In this document: positions 26,351 to 35,222 of the stretch, one piece after another
Position numbering within the stretch: the first letter of the stretch is position 1
How the letters are laid out: the number at the start of each line of letters is the position of its first letter
Source: OCS116 sp051531935
Lineage (GTDB): Bacteria > Pseudomonadota > Alphaproteobacteria > Rhizobiales > OSC116
Direction: 5' to 3'
DNA: 64,000 nt
Assembly (NCBI GenBank): GCA_051531935.1
Contig: JAOPTR010000016.1
Location: forward strand, 1-64,000
Position numbers and translations under genes: made by a program
The notes under the pieces: generated by a model
The model's database searches: none
Seen by the model: the letters and a program-made list of their open reading frames with translations, nothing else
What the model was told of the DNA's origin: nothing

Positions 26351-26682
26351 TACACCAATGCTCCACCAGCAAAGCTGAAAAAACTTAGGAAGAAAGAAGC
26401 CGCTGCAAAGGCAATGGTCAGGCCAAATACAATTTGGATGAGCCTTCGAAAGCCCCCACTGGTTTCGCCAAAAGCAAGTGTTAAACCAGTGAGTGTGATA
26501 ACCATCACCGCGATAATTCTTGCCACTGGGCCTGTTATGGATTCTAAGATCGATTGCAGCGGAGCTTCCCATGGAAGGCCAGAGCCTGCGGCTTGGGCTG
26601 TCACAATGCTTAGAGCCAAAACCACCATTACGGTTGAGGTTTGAATGCATTTTCTTCGCATTAATTGAGTTTTAGTTTTCAT
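26350..26682 (-). CDS. trbC: TrbC/VirB2 pilin precursor
   Basis: A 110-residue prepilin from ATG 26682 (MKTKTQLMRRKCIQ). A long signal peptide ends near AQAAGSGLPWE, then two hydrophobic helices (IIAVMVITLTGLTLAFG and IVFGLTIAFAAASFFLSFF) flank the GGFRRL turn, the usual VirB2 layout. In TrbC relatives the mature pilin is cyclised by the TraF peptidase, and a traF gene is present at 34247. Confidence 0.93.
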   Translation of the reverse strand: MKTKTQLMRRKCIQTSTVMVVLALSIVTAQAAGSGLPWEAPLQSILESITGPVARIIAVMVITLTGLTLAFGETSGGFRRLIQIVFGLTIAFAAASFFLSFFSFAGGALV

Positions 26683-26719
26683 TATTTTGTCCTTGTTGGG
26701 GTTGGTTTCGAAAGGTGAA

Positions 26720-27667
26720 TTATTGGGGTGAATGAAGCGAATAATCACCATCATCATTGAGGCCAGTGACAAGTTTAATGCTGTCAATCTTTCGCTCGTC
26801 ACCACGGCCTTTGATGAAAATCACCATATCTATGGCGTCAGCAATCAAGCGTCTGGGAACTGTAACAACTGCTTCTTGAATCAACTGCTCAAGGCGATAT
26901 AATGCGGCCTCTGCACTATTCGCGTGGAGAGTAGCAACACCGCCTGGGTGTCCTGTATTCCATGCTTTCAACATGTCTAAGGCTTCCGGGCCTCGCACCT
27001 CACCAACTATAATTCTGTCAGGCCGCAGCCGCATAGTTGAACGAACTAAATCGGACATAACGGCAATGCCAGGTTTTGTTCTAAGTGAAACCAAATCTGG
27101 TACGGGGCAATGTAATTCGCGCGTATCTTCAATAATGATTACACGCTCATCCAACTCGACAAGTTCATTAAGCAAAGCGTTAGTGAGTGTGGTTTTACCG
27201 CTTGATGTACCTCCAACCACAAGGATATTTTTCTTATCGGCGACCGCCAAACTAATGATGCGAGCTTGCTCTGGCGACATTATTTTGCCGTCAACATAAT
27301 CAAGTAATGAATAAACCACACCCGCAGGTTTGCGAATTGAAAAGCTAGCAGCAGTTACAACGGGTGGTAAAATGCCTTCGAAACGTTCACCAGTATCAGG
27401 CAATTCAGCTGATACGATTGGTGCGGTTTCATTGCATTCGATATGGATATAGCTAGCCACGAGACGGATAATACGCTCAACATCTGCCTCAAGCATTTCA
27501 CCTGCTTGAACGCGACCAACACCATGTTTATCAAGCCATAATGAGCCATCTGGATTGACCATAATTTCGATCACAGACTTGTCGTTAAGCGCCTCGCCAA
27601 TGATCGGTCCCATTGCGGTTTGCAACATTTTTCGTTGACGGCTTAAAGTGGTCTTATTTTTGTTCAT
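26720..27667 (-). CDS. trbB: TrbB/VirB11 hexameric ATPase
   Basis: About 315 residues from ATG 27667 (MNKNKTTLSRQRKML). Walker A is LVVGGTSSGKTTLTNALL, the Asp box is VIIEDTRELHC, Walker B/His box is LRPDRIIVGEVRGPEALDML, and HPGGVATLHANSAEAAL follows. A VirB11-type ATPase that switches the machine between pilus assembly and DNA transfer. It overlaps the upstream CopG-type gene by 14 bp. Confidence 0.95.
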   Translation of the reverse strand: MNKNKTTLSRQRKMLQTAMGPIIGEALNDKSVIEIMVNPDGSLWLDKHGVGRVQAGEMLEADVERIIRLVASYIHIECNETAPIVSAELPDTGERFEGILPPVVTAASFSIRKPAGVVYSLLDYVDGKIMSPEQARIISLAVADKKNILVVGGTSSGKTTLTNALLNELVELDERVIIIEDTRELHCPVPDLVSLRTKPGIAVMSDLVRSTMRLRPDRIIVGEVRGPEALDMLKAWNTGHPGGVATLHANSAEAALYRLEQLIQEAVVTVPRRLIADAIDMVIFIKGRGDERKIDSIKLVTGLNDDGDYSLHSPQ

Positions 27668-28115
27668 TTTCATCTCCATCATCCTCTAAATCCATTTGAT
27701 AAAAATCATCCTGTGTTACTGAAATTTCGTCTACAATGTCACTCACAAGGCTTTTTCCTTTTGAGAGTCTTTGACCAACGCGTTTTATGAATTGAACAAA
27801 TCGCTCATGCCCCTGTGCTTTGGCTGAGTCTTGATCTGAAACGGGAACTGGAGGTTTTATTGCCAATTCGTACTGAATGAACAAAGCCATAGCTTCAGCA
27901 GCAACAATGTTGTCTCGTTCAATTTTTCCTATTAATCGAATAATTCTATTCAAGCTTCGTTGTGTTGCCGCATCTCGTTTATCTTGGTCTGCATCTAAAA
28001 ATGCGATTATTGCCGCTTGGACATATTTTGACATTGGAACGCCACGTTTTTTTGCAGCTTTTTGAACACGTTTTGTATTTGCGCCTAGATAGACGTGAAT
28101 TCTGGTTTTATTCAT
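27654..28115 (-). CDS. CopG-type ribbon-helix-helix protein of the tra operon
   Basis: A 153-residue protein. The N-terminus forms a ribbon-helix-helix (RIHVYLGANTKRVQKAAKKRGVPMSKYVQAAI), the middle is helical and the tail strongly acidic (MDLEDDGDENEQ). Genes like this stand between traG/virD4 and trbB in many alphaproteobacterial conjugative elements and are annotated as conjugal regulators. It could bind oriT-proximal DNA or autoregulate the operon. Confidence 0.8.
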   Translation of the reverse strand: MNKTRIHVYLGANTKRVQKAAKKRGVPMSKYVQAAIIAFLDADQDKRDAATQRSLNRIIRLIGKIERDNIVAAEAMALFIQYELAIKPPVPVSDQDSAKAQGHERFVQFIKRVGQRLSKGKSLVSDIVDEISVTQDDFYQMDLEDDGDENEQK

Positions 28116-28124
28116 TTTGTTTCC

Positions 28125-30134
28125 TTACATATCTAAATCTTGGTCGCCATCACGGGTTAGCTCGTGAGCACGTTGAATGGTCGTTGGGGTGATTTGTTTT
28201 AATGGGTCTGAGTTACGGCTAGTCGCTGAAACATCAACATCATCATCAAGCAGGCTGAACATATCGACTTCAACTTCTGGTTTTATAATTTGGGCTTCAG
28301 CATCAAGGCTTGGATGCCTTTCCATGCCACCTTCATCTACATAGCCAGTCGATGGTTTTGTTTCGGCTGTCGATTTTTTAGGATTGCGAACACGGCCAGC
28401 CCAATCATCAAATCGTGGGTGCGGACGGTCTTGATAAGGACCGCCCGCGCTCAAGTCGATCTGGGGGAGGATTCGACCTGAGAAGTTTTGATCTTCATAA
28501 TATCTAAGTTTTTGAGCTAGGATTGGTGGTTGGCCAGAAAGCATAATTACTTCTTGATCATCTGGTAATTGCATCACTTCGCCAGGAGTTAGTAGCTGAC
28601 GCATTGTCTCTTGACGCGAAACCATAACGTGTGACAACCAAGGCGCTAATCTATGACCTGCATAGTTTTTCTGGGCGCGCATTTCGGTGGCTGTGCCAAG
28701 ACTGTCTGAAACACGCCTTGCTGTGCGTTCATCATTGGTGGCAAAAACAACTCGAATGTGGCAGTTATCTAGAATAGAATTATATTCGCCATAGGCTTTA
28801 TCGATCTGATTTAGAGATTGTGCAATAAGATATGCTTTGATTCCATAGCCAGCCATGAAAGCTAGAGCGCTCTCAAAGAAATCTAGGCGACCTAATGCTG
28901 GAAATTCATCGAGCATCATTAGCAATTTGTGTTTATATTGCTTGTCTTTCTCCGTATGGAGCTTTTCGGTGAGACGGCGGCCTATCTGATTTAAGATCAA
29001 ACGAATGAGCGGTTTGGTTCTGGAAATGTCTGAAGGTGGCACAACAAGGTAAAGTGAGACAGGCTGTTCGCCATTCATTAGATCAGCAATGCGCCAATCC
29101 GATGATGAGGTTACTTTGGCAACTGTTGGATCGCGATAGAGGCCAAGAAATGACATGGCGGTTGAGAGTACACCTGAACGTTCATTTTCTGATTTATTTA
29201 AAAGTTCTCTGGCTGCCGATGCGATAACTGGATGAACACCTGTATCAAGGTGATTTGTGTTCATCATTTCACGCAAAGTGCGCTCAAATGTTTTGCTTGG
29301 GTCGCTCAAAAAAACTGAAACTTGAGCCAACGTTTTTTCTCTTGAAGAATATAGAACATGCAATATGGCGCCAACCAAAAGTGCATGGCTGGTTTTTTCC
29401 CAGTGATTACGTTTTTCGAGTGAACCTTCTGGGTCAACCAAAATGTCAGCTATATTCTGAACGTCCCTGACTTCATTGTCACCACGACGAACTTCTAATA
29501 ATGGATTATATTTAGCACTAGAGGTTTCAGTTGGGTTGAACATTAAGCAATGTGAAAATTTTGAACGCCATCCTGCAGTGATTTGCCAGTTCTCGCCTTT
29601 GATGTCGTGAACGATTACTGAACCAGTCCAACTCAGCAATGTTGGTATGACTAAACCAACACCTTTACCTGAACGAGTTGGCGCAAATGCCATGATATGT
29701 TCAGGGCCATCGTGACGAAGATATTCATCATCGAATTTTCCAAGAAATACGCCTTTGGGTTCGAATAATTGCGCCTGCCGAATCTCTTTGGGAGTGAGCC
29801 AGCGTGAAGAACCATATGTGGTTACATTTTTGTCCTGCCTTGCTCTCCATAGAGATCCTGCGATTGCAACAATGACCCCAACAATACCACCTGCACCAGC
29901 GAGGCTGCCCGCCTTGTTGAACACTTCTGGCGCATACGCGTCATAAGCGTACCACCACTGATACAGACGATGAGGATAATAAATCGGCACATTGTTAAGA
30001 AAAAACCATGCCGACCCAAGACCAACCTGATGACCAAGCATATCTGCTGCCCACTGTGTAGCTGCCCACGTAGTGAGAAGCACAACAAGAAACACCAATA
30101 TAATCTGACCAAATAGGAATTTTGTCGGGGTCAT
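28125..30134 (-). CDS. traG: TraG/VirD4 type IV coupling protein
   Basis: A 669-residue coupling protein with two N-terminal transmembrane helices (FLFGQIILVFLVVLLTTWAA and GIVGVIVAIAGSLW), Walker A in MAFAPTRSGKGVGLVIPTLL, Walker B in LLMMLDEFPALGRLDFF, and the coupling-protein motif AYLIAQSLNQIDKAYG. It recruits the relaxase-DNA complex to the secretion channel. It heads the traG-CopG-trb operon, with 9 bp to the next gene. Confidence 0.96.
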   Translation of the reverse strand: MTPTKFLFGQIILVFLVVLLTTWAATQWAADMLGHQVGLGSAWFFLNNVPIYYPHRLYQWWYAYDAYAPEVFNKAGSLAGAGGIVGVIVAIAGSLWRARQDKNVTTYGSSRWLTPKEIRQAQLFEPKGVFLGKFDDEYLRHDGPEHIMAFAPTRSGKGVGLVIPTLLSWTGSVIVHDIKGENWQITAGWRSKFSHCLMFNPTETSSAKYNPLLEVRRGDNEVRDVQNIADILVDPEGSLEKRNHWEKTSHALLVGAILHVLYSSREKTLAQVSVFLSDPSKTFERTLREMMNTNHLDTGVHPVIASAARELLNKSENERSGVLSTAMSFLGLYRDPTVAKVTSSSDWRIADLMNGEQPVSLYLVVPPSDISRTKPLIRLILNQIGRRLTEKLHTEKDKQYKHKLLMMLDEFPALGRLDFFESALAFMAGYGIKAYLIAQSLNQIDKAYGEYNSILDNCHIRVVFATNDERTARRVSDSLGTATEMRAQKNYAGHRLAPWLSHVMVSRQETMRQLLTPGEVMQLPDDQEVIMLSGQPPILAQKLRYYEDQNFSGRILPQIDLSAGGPYQDRPHPRFDDWAGRVRNPKKSTAETKPSTGYVDEGGMERHPSLDAEAQIIKPEVEVDMFSLLDDDVDVSATSRNSDPLKQITPTTIQRAHELTRDGDQDLDM

Positions 30135-30150
30135 TTATTCACCTTTCTAA

Positions 30151-30170
30151 GCATGAGAAAAGCCTCATGC
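30151..30170. promoter_or_regulatory. Dyad just upstream of traG
   Basis: Arms gcatgag (30151-30157) and ctcatgc (30164-30170) around aaaagc lie 17 bp before the traG ATG. Placement suits an operator or 5'-leader hairpin for the transfer operon. No other feature is evident in 30135-30345 apart from an AT-rich stretch likely holding the promoter. Confidence 0.45.
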
Positions 30171-30345
30171 CTGTCCATAGAAAGAAGAATTTTATTAAAC
30201 TTGTCAATTAAGAATTTGATGTAATATTTTGATTAATAACAGATATATATGTTTATATAGTACAAAATAATTCGATGTAATTGATTGTAACAGATCCTCC
30301 ACCCCCAAATAAATATGTATAAAAATTGGAGGAAGCTAGATATTC

Positions 30346-30924
30346 TTATTTGGTGAATTTTCGGCGAATTTTGGATGGCGGAAATTTATAAATCAACTTG
30401 AAAGCATCATTGAATCTTCGGATGCTTTGAAAGCCCGATTCAAATGCAATATCTACAATTGGCATTTCTGTCTCGTCTAATAAGCGTTTGGCTTTCTGAA
30501 TCCGTTTGGTTGCTGCAACTTGTGAGGGGCTAGCTCCTAAATGTTTGGCAAAAAGTCGGGATAAATGTCGTGTACCAATTCCAAGTTTATCTGCCAGATC
30601 ATCGAGTTTAGCTTCATTCAAAAAACCAGCATCGATTAATTTTATGGCGCGTCCAACTGTGGTTGCTGTTCCCATCCATGCTGGACTACCTTGTGCGGTT
30701 TCTGGTCGGCATCGAAGACACGGGCGATAACCTGCCTTTTCTGCTGCGGCCGCTGATTTGTAGAAAGTCACATTTTTAGCTTGAGCTGGTCGCACCGGAC
30801 AAACAGGACGGCAATATATTTTTGTGGTTTTCACACTTGAGAAAAACAGACCATCAAATTTTGGATCTCGGGCAACTCGTGCGCGTTCACATATTTCAAC
30901 ATCTAGTGATTCATCATTATCCAT
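30346..30924 (-). CDS. AdaA-like methyl-sensing AraC regulator (second copy)
   Basis: A 192-residue paralogue of the protein at 4580-5140. It has the Ada cysteines (YCRPVCPVR and PCLRCRPET) and an AraC HTH (LADKLGIGTRHLSRLFAKHLG, AFESGFQSIRRFNDAF). It has no ogt neighbour and is divergent from an EamA exporter, with a strong operator between them. It is inserted between traG and the relaxase, so it is cargo of the conjugative element. Probably converts DNA methylation into exporter induction; inference only. Confidence 0.88.
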   Translation of the reverse strand: MDNDESLDVEICERARVARDPKFDGLFFSSVKTTKIYCRPVCPVRPAQAKNVTFYKSAAAAEKAGYRPCLRCRPETAQGSPAWMGTATTVGRAIKLIDAGFLNEAKLDDLADKLGIGTRHLSRLFAKHLGASPSQVAATKRIQKAKRLLDETEMPIVDIAFESGFQSIRRFNDAFKLIYKFPPSKIRRKFTK

Positions 30925-30958
30925 AGCAACAATATTGCTGACTGAATTAGGTTTGACT

Positions 30959-31008
30959 AGCCAGAAACGGACTCCATCGACCGATGGAGTCTGAATTCAG
31001 CCAGAAAC
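30959..31008. promoter_or_regulatory. Operator between the AdaA-like and EamA genes
   Basis: A 22-bp dyad, gactccatcg-ac-cgatggagtc (30970-30991), has perfect 10-bp arms. It is bracketed by a direct repeat agccagaaac at 30959-30968 and 30999-31008, exactly 40 bp apart. It lies centrally in the divergent promoter region, as expected for an AraC-type regulator acting in both directions. Confidence 0.75.
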
Positions 31009-31062
31009 ACAGTCAGTTTAATGCGAATTTGCAATCAAAATGAACAAAGAGGCAGGCAATAA

Positions 31063-31971
31063 ATGACAAAATCAAAAACCAACCAATCTCTAGAAATTGG
31101 GCTTTTAATCCTATTGGCGTTATTGTGGGGCAGTTCATTCACTCTGATTAAGGTCGCCATTGAAACCGTACCGCCATCTACAATAGTTTTAGGCAGGCTC
31201 ATCATTGGTTCGACTTTGCTGATGCTCCTGCTAAAGATAAAGGGAATTGCTTTGCCCAGGTCACCTATCTTGTGGATGGCATTCTTGGTGCAAGGTATTT
31301 TACAAAGTGCATTACCATTCACGCTCATAAGTTGGGGTGAAAAATATATAGATAGTGGACTGGCAGGTTTGTTAAATTCAACTCCACCATTATTCGCATT
31401 CCTAATCACATTTTTCATTTTGAAACAAAGTGAAGCGCCAATCAGAAAATTCATTGGTGTTGCTGTTGGGCTGTTAGGTGTCACCATAACAATCGGCCCC
31501 GAAGTCTTGAATGGTTCGAGTGACAATATATGGGGTCAACTTGCCGTCATAGGCTCAAGTATTTCATACGCAGTGGCAGCAATTTATGCCAAGAAATTTT
31601 CTGACCAGCCTGTACTTTTAACCGCTGCGTGTTCAATGACGATGGCAACCATTGTTATGGCACCAATGTCATTGGTGTTTGACGAGCCTTGGTTGCTTCA
31701 ACCTTCCATTGAGGCATTGTTTTCTATCATTGCACTTGGCATTTTTTCAACCACCATAGCCATGATCATATATTTCAGATTGGTCAAAACTCTGGGTGCG
31801 GTCGGGGTAATTAGCGGAAGCTATTTGCGCGCTGGATTTAGCGTGATTCTAGGAATGCTGTTTTTAGGAGAAAGCCTCACCCTAAGCCTCCTATTAGGCT
31901 TAGTTCTAATATTCCTAAGCGTGGCAATAACTTTGGGACAAATTAACATTCCATTTTTCAAAGAAGAGTAA
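31063..31971 (+). CDS. EamA-family (DMT) transporter
   Basis: A 302-residue protein of ten predicted helices formed by two EamA repeats. The first repeat starts at LLILLALLWGSSFTLIKVAIE and the second at GQLAVIGSSISYAVAAIYAKK. EamA proteins usually export amino acids or metabolites. It is divergently paired with the AdaA-like regulator, mirroring the LysE/AdaA arrangement at 3816-5140, and converges on the relaxase with a 1-bp gap. Confidence 0.9.
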   Translation: MTKSKTNQSLEIGLLILLALLWGSSFTLIKVAIETVPPSTIVLGRLIIGSTLLMLLLKIKGIALPRSPILWMAFLVQGILQSALPFTLISWGEKYIDSGLAGLLNSTPPLFAFLITFFILKQSEAPIRKFIGVAVGLLGVTITIGPEVLNGSSDNIWGQLAVIGSSISYAVAAIYAKKFSDQPVLLTAACSMTMATIVMAPMSLVFDEPWLLQPSIEALFSIIALGIFSTTIAMIIYFRLVKTLGAVGVISGSYLRAGFSVILGMLFLGESLTLSLLLGLVLIFLSVAITLGQINIPFFKEE

Positions 31972-31972
31972 A

Positions 31973-33964
31973 TTAGGATATTCCAAGACCTCTTTTCTTA
32001 CCAATCTGCCAATTGATGCCAGTGCCGCCAACTTTACCAGAAACCAATTGATTACGCGACCTCTCTAATACTGAACGCCAAGGGACAAGGTTAAACTCCT
32101 TGGATTGTTCTACAATGGCAAAACGTCCTGAAGCCAGCGCAACAGATTTGGTAAAGATACCTTCGACCTGATCGCCTTTATTGGCAGGAATATATAGCTT
32201 ACCAAGCTCGGTAGATAGTTTAGCTGTCACTTTACTAATTTCCTGTTGCTCAAGTTTATTCAACATACCACGCTGATATTTTGTTCCTTGCTCAGTTTCC
32301 TCAGCAAATCCAGACTTGATGAGATACGCTTGTCTACGTTTTAGAGCGGCCTCGGTTTCAGCACCAAACCCTGTGTTACTAATGAATGGTTTTTCTTTTG
32401 CAGTTAAGTTTCGATCAAGCCATGTTGCACCAGATGATGTTACTTGAACATCAAGTGAAAATTCTGATCGTGTGATAACATTTAGTGGTGACTTCTGGGC
32501 TTGAACCTTGTTATGATTTTCCACTTTTTCAAGGTAATCATCGGGTATTTCAAAGCTACCATCATTGAACCGTCTGACAAAATTGGCGCCTCTTAATGCT
32601 TCCAGTCTTCGTACATGGGATTGAATATAGCTTTCAGAGTTCCCAGTACCCTCACCTTCGTGAATTTCTGCGCTGTAAATGCCTCCATTGGCATAAGCTA
32701 TTCGAGAAATATTTTGATCGCTTTTTTGTGGTTCTGTATTGCGTGGTACGAGTTCAACTATGCTGCCTTGATGATAATCCTGAACATCATCATTCTGCTT
32801 CAAATCGGCATAATGAGTTTTGCCATCAATGCCTTCAACCACTAAATAATAACTGTCTTCACTCTCATTAGAAAAACCCTTGCCGATAACCTGGCCTATT
32901 ACTTTTTTATCCTTCTGATCTTGGGCATTAAATATTTCATAATTCACATTTATTTCGGGCTTGCCGCTTCGAGTCATTTCAGCATGAATGGTTTTGATTA
33001 TGTCGCCGCGCATCCCAAGTTCACGCAATGTCGGTTCCATATCGTCCGACAATTGCCAAATTCCTGGCGACACCTTCTTGGCCAACTGCATATTTTCTAG
33101 TTTTTCTAATCGAGCTATTTGCAATGAATGATTAAACTTCGAATAGCCCTTGGCTGGTTGTCCCCGCATATCAGCCTGACCGAAATCTGCATTGTAAATT
33201 AACTTCCTATCTATGGAAGTGAAGCGATTTTTATTCACTTCATTTCTCATTGCCATTGCAATATCATGTTCATGCCTAGGGCCTAATTCATCTGTTGCAA
33301 TGTTGGTTGCCCGTTCACGTAAGCCAGAAGACATATAATCACGAGCTATGATTAAATCTTTACTGTCTTCATCGACACCCCTCACGATAATATGTGTATG
33401 AGGATTATCAGTATTGTAGTGATCGACAGCAACCCAATCGAGTTTGGTTCCCAAATCATGTTCCATATGGTTCATTAGATCACGAGTATATTCTTTTAAA
33501 TCTTCCAATTCTATTGCGTCTTCCGGTGAGACTATGAAGCGAAACTGGTGACGATCATCACGTGAATCATCTAGAAATGACTTACCATCGACTTCATCAT
33601 GTTCTGCATCATAGATTTTGCCAGCATCGCCATTCTTATCGACACCATCACGTTGAATATATTTCAAATGAGAAGTTGCTTTACTGAATCCGTTTTGTGC
33701 AAGTTTTACGATACGAGATTTAATAACCACACGACGTTGATTAGTAGTTGATCTAAACTGATTTCGTGTAGAAGAAACCACCATATAACCCCGCCCCATA
33801 TTGCGACCAGTAAATGATCTATGATTGCCAGATTTTACAAAATTATTATCAATCTTACCTGCTGCATTTAGGACTCGATCTATAAATCGTTTGCTTGATT
33901 TTTTCCCTGCATTACCAATCCGACCTAACCTTGGCTTGAAATTATCATTTTCGTTGTCTGACAT
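31973..33964 (-). CDS. VirD2/DUF3363-type relaxase
   Basis: A 663-residue mobilisation nuclease. A probable catalytic Tyr lies in SHLKYIQRDGV, and the metal-binding histidine motif is NPHTHIIVRG near residue 195, following DWVAVDHYNTD. The N-terminus is basic and the C-terminal half matches the DUF3363 extension common in such relaxases. It nicks oriT and leads the strand through TraG. A candidate oriT lies directly upstream (34019-34156). Intact in length. Confidence 0.92.
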   Translation of the reverse strand: MSDNENDNFKPRLGRIGNAGKKSSKRFIDRVLNAAGKIDNNFVKSGNHRSFTGRNMGRGYMVVSSTRNQFRSTTNQRRVVIKSRIVKLAQNGFSKATSHLKYIQRDGVDKNGDAGKIYDAEHDEVDGKSFLDDSRDDRHQFRFIVSPEDAIELEDLKEYTRDLMNHMEHDLGTKLDWVAVDHYNTDNPHTHIIVRGVDEDSKDLIIARDYMSSGLRERATNIATDELGPRHEHDIAMAMRNEVNKNRFTSIDRKLIYNADFGQADMRGQPAKGYSKFNHSLQIARLEKLENMQLAKKVSPGIWQLSDDMEPTLRELGMRGDIIKTIHAEMTRSGKPEINVNYEIFNAQDQKDKKVIGQVIGKGFSNESEDSYYLVVEGIDGKTHYADLKQNDDVQDYHQGSIVELVPRNTEPQKSDQNISRIAYANGGIYSAEIHEGEGTGNSESYIQSHVRRLEALRGANFVRRFNDGSFEIPDDYLEKVENHNKVQAQKSPLNVITRSEFSLDVQVTSSGATWLDRNLTAKEKPFISNTGFGAETEAALKRRQAYLIKSGFAEETEQGTKYQRGMLNKLEQQEISKVTAKLSTELGKLYIPANKGDQVEGIFTKSVALASGRFAIVEQSKEFNLVPWRSVLERSRNQLVSGKVGGTGINWQIGKKRGLGIS

Positions 33965-34018
33965 TTTACATTTCCTTTTTGGGTTAACTATATGATATTA
34001 TTAGCTAATTCACTTTTT

Positions 34019-34156
34019 TGTGGTCTATGGTTGTTGAATAAAATCAATGACTTACAAAAAATGCTAGACCACAGGCCCATTTTTTTGTCGTCTAGTTAGA
34101 AAGATGTGCAGGCTGGGTTTGGGGTCTGCATAGACCACATACTTTTTATCTTGCCC
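34019..34156 (+). other. Candidate origin of transfer (oriT)
   Basis: The 282-bp gap between traF and the relaxase holds three copies of TAGACCACA: inverted at 34019-34027, direct at 34065-34073 and direct at 34131-34139. The last overlaps a hairpin GGTCT-gcat-AGACC (34123-34136). Ten nucleotides further is TATCTTGCCC (34147-34156), close to the RP4/Ti nic consensus YATCCTG/Y. The order (inverted repeat, then nic, beside relaxase and traF) resembles RP4. The nick would fall after G34153. Confidence 0.62.
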
Positions 34157-34246
34157 TCGTTTTTTCCCGTCAAAATCCTCAATTTACAGCTTCCCAAAAC
34201 AGCCTAAAAAACTGTCCCAAAATGCAAGAAATTGCACGAATTACGA

Positions 34247-34759
34247 TCACATTTCGAAAAGAAAGGATGCAATTCCGATTATATTTTTGGTCTTTAAAGC
34301 GCCAAAATATCTACCGTCAAAGCTATCTTTTGCGCTCATAAGTGCAAAGAACTCATCACTTTTAAGCGTGAAGCAGCCACCCCATGAAGGTAATTTTCGA
34401 CCACTTTTATCTGCAATTAGAGCTTCGGCAATTGGCTTTCCATTGATGAAAACCGTCTGATGTTGGCGACAAATTTCATCACCTGAGGTCGCCGTTACCT
34501 TCTTTATAAGCGTCACATTGATAGGTAAATAGTGACGTTTTGAAGCCATTAATCGGTATTCAATCGGTGTTGGAATGACCACGAATGAACCAATTTCTAG
34601 CGAAGAATTAGCCACAAATTCAGTCACCCAATAATATCCAATTGGCGCGCTGGCTGATGGATTATAGACAAGTTTTGTTGAGATGTTCATCCAAATGGGC
34701 AAAGCACTTAGAGCAATTGCACCCAAGGTGATGGCAACAATTTTAACGGAATTTTTCAC
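34247..34759 (-). CDS. traF: TraF conjugal transfer peptidase (S26 family)
   Basis: A 170-residue membrane-anchored S26-type peptidase. The signal-anchor is VKIVAITLGAIALSALPIW, the catalytic Ser region is NPSASAPIGYYW, and the Lys region is NVTLIKKVTATSGDEIC. PSWGGCFTLKSDEFFALM follows the typical TraF pattern. TraF matures and cyclises TrbC pilin. Its start overlaps the DUF2840 gene by 17 bp. Confidence 0.93.
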   Translation of the reverse strand: MKNSVKIVAITLGAIALSALPIWMNISTKLVYNPSASAPIGYYWVTEFVANSSLEIGSFVVIPTPIEYRLMASKRHYLPINVTLIKKVTATSGDEICRQHQTVFINGKPIAEALIADKSGRKLPSWGGCFTLKSDEFFALMSAKDSFDGRYFGALKTKNIIGIASFLFEM

Positions 34760-35222
34760 ATTTCACCTCTCGTTCTAGCAACCAAGCTTGATGTTTCTTT
34801 TCTGAATATACGAGAGGATCTAATGCGACATAAAGGCGGGCATGTGATTGAATCCAGTACCAAGGCGCAACCTCAGCACAATCAATTTTAAGACGGTCAA
34901 TCTGATCTAAGGCTCTGAAAAATCGATAAACGCGTTCACGGCCTGTTATGTCGAGCAACACTTCTGCACCTGGCTCTATGCCCTCAATGGAGTGCATGAG
35001 AGTGCATTCATCCCCTGCTCTTAACACCATTACATGCCAATTTTTTGTTCCGAATTGACCCTTTTCCCATCTGATGTAGCAGAATATTTTACCAGTCGGG
35101 AAATACTCATAAGCCTCGCGTCTGGTGAATTCCTCACGGAAAACACACTCTCCAAAACGGATATAGTAATTCAAATTCTTGCTATCAAAATGCAAATGAA
35201 CGCGCGCATAGAACTGACTCAT
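34743..35222 (-). CDS. DUF2840 protein
   Basis: A 159-residue protein matching DUF2840 (YARVHLHFDSKNLNYYIRFG, EYFPTGKIFCYIRWEKGQFGT, VLLDITGRERVYRFFRALDQ). DUF2840 genes are a constant part of the traF/relaxase end of these elements; the role is unknown. Overlaps the HTH gene by 4 bp and traF by 17 bp. The ParA-like gene usually found next to DUF2840 is missing here. Confidence 0.88.
   Translation of the reverse strand: MSQFYARVHLHFDSKNLNYYIRFGECVFREEFTRREAYEYFPTGKIFCYIRWEKGQFGTKNWHVMVLRAGDECTLMHSIEGIEPGAEVLLDITGRERVYRFFRALDQIDRLKIDCAEVAPWYWIQSHARLYVALDPLVYSEKKHQAWLLEREVKCEKFR

Noticed and set aside
26118..26650. Longer minus-strand frames over trbD and trbC
   Set aside because: His/Trp/Ser-rich translations without family match; the TAATG overlap and family starts fix trbD at 26350 and trbC at 26682.
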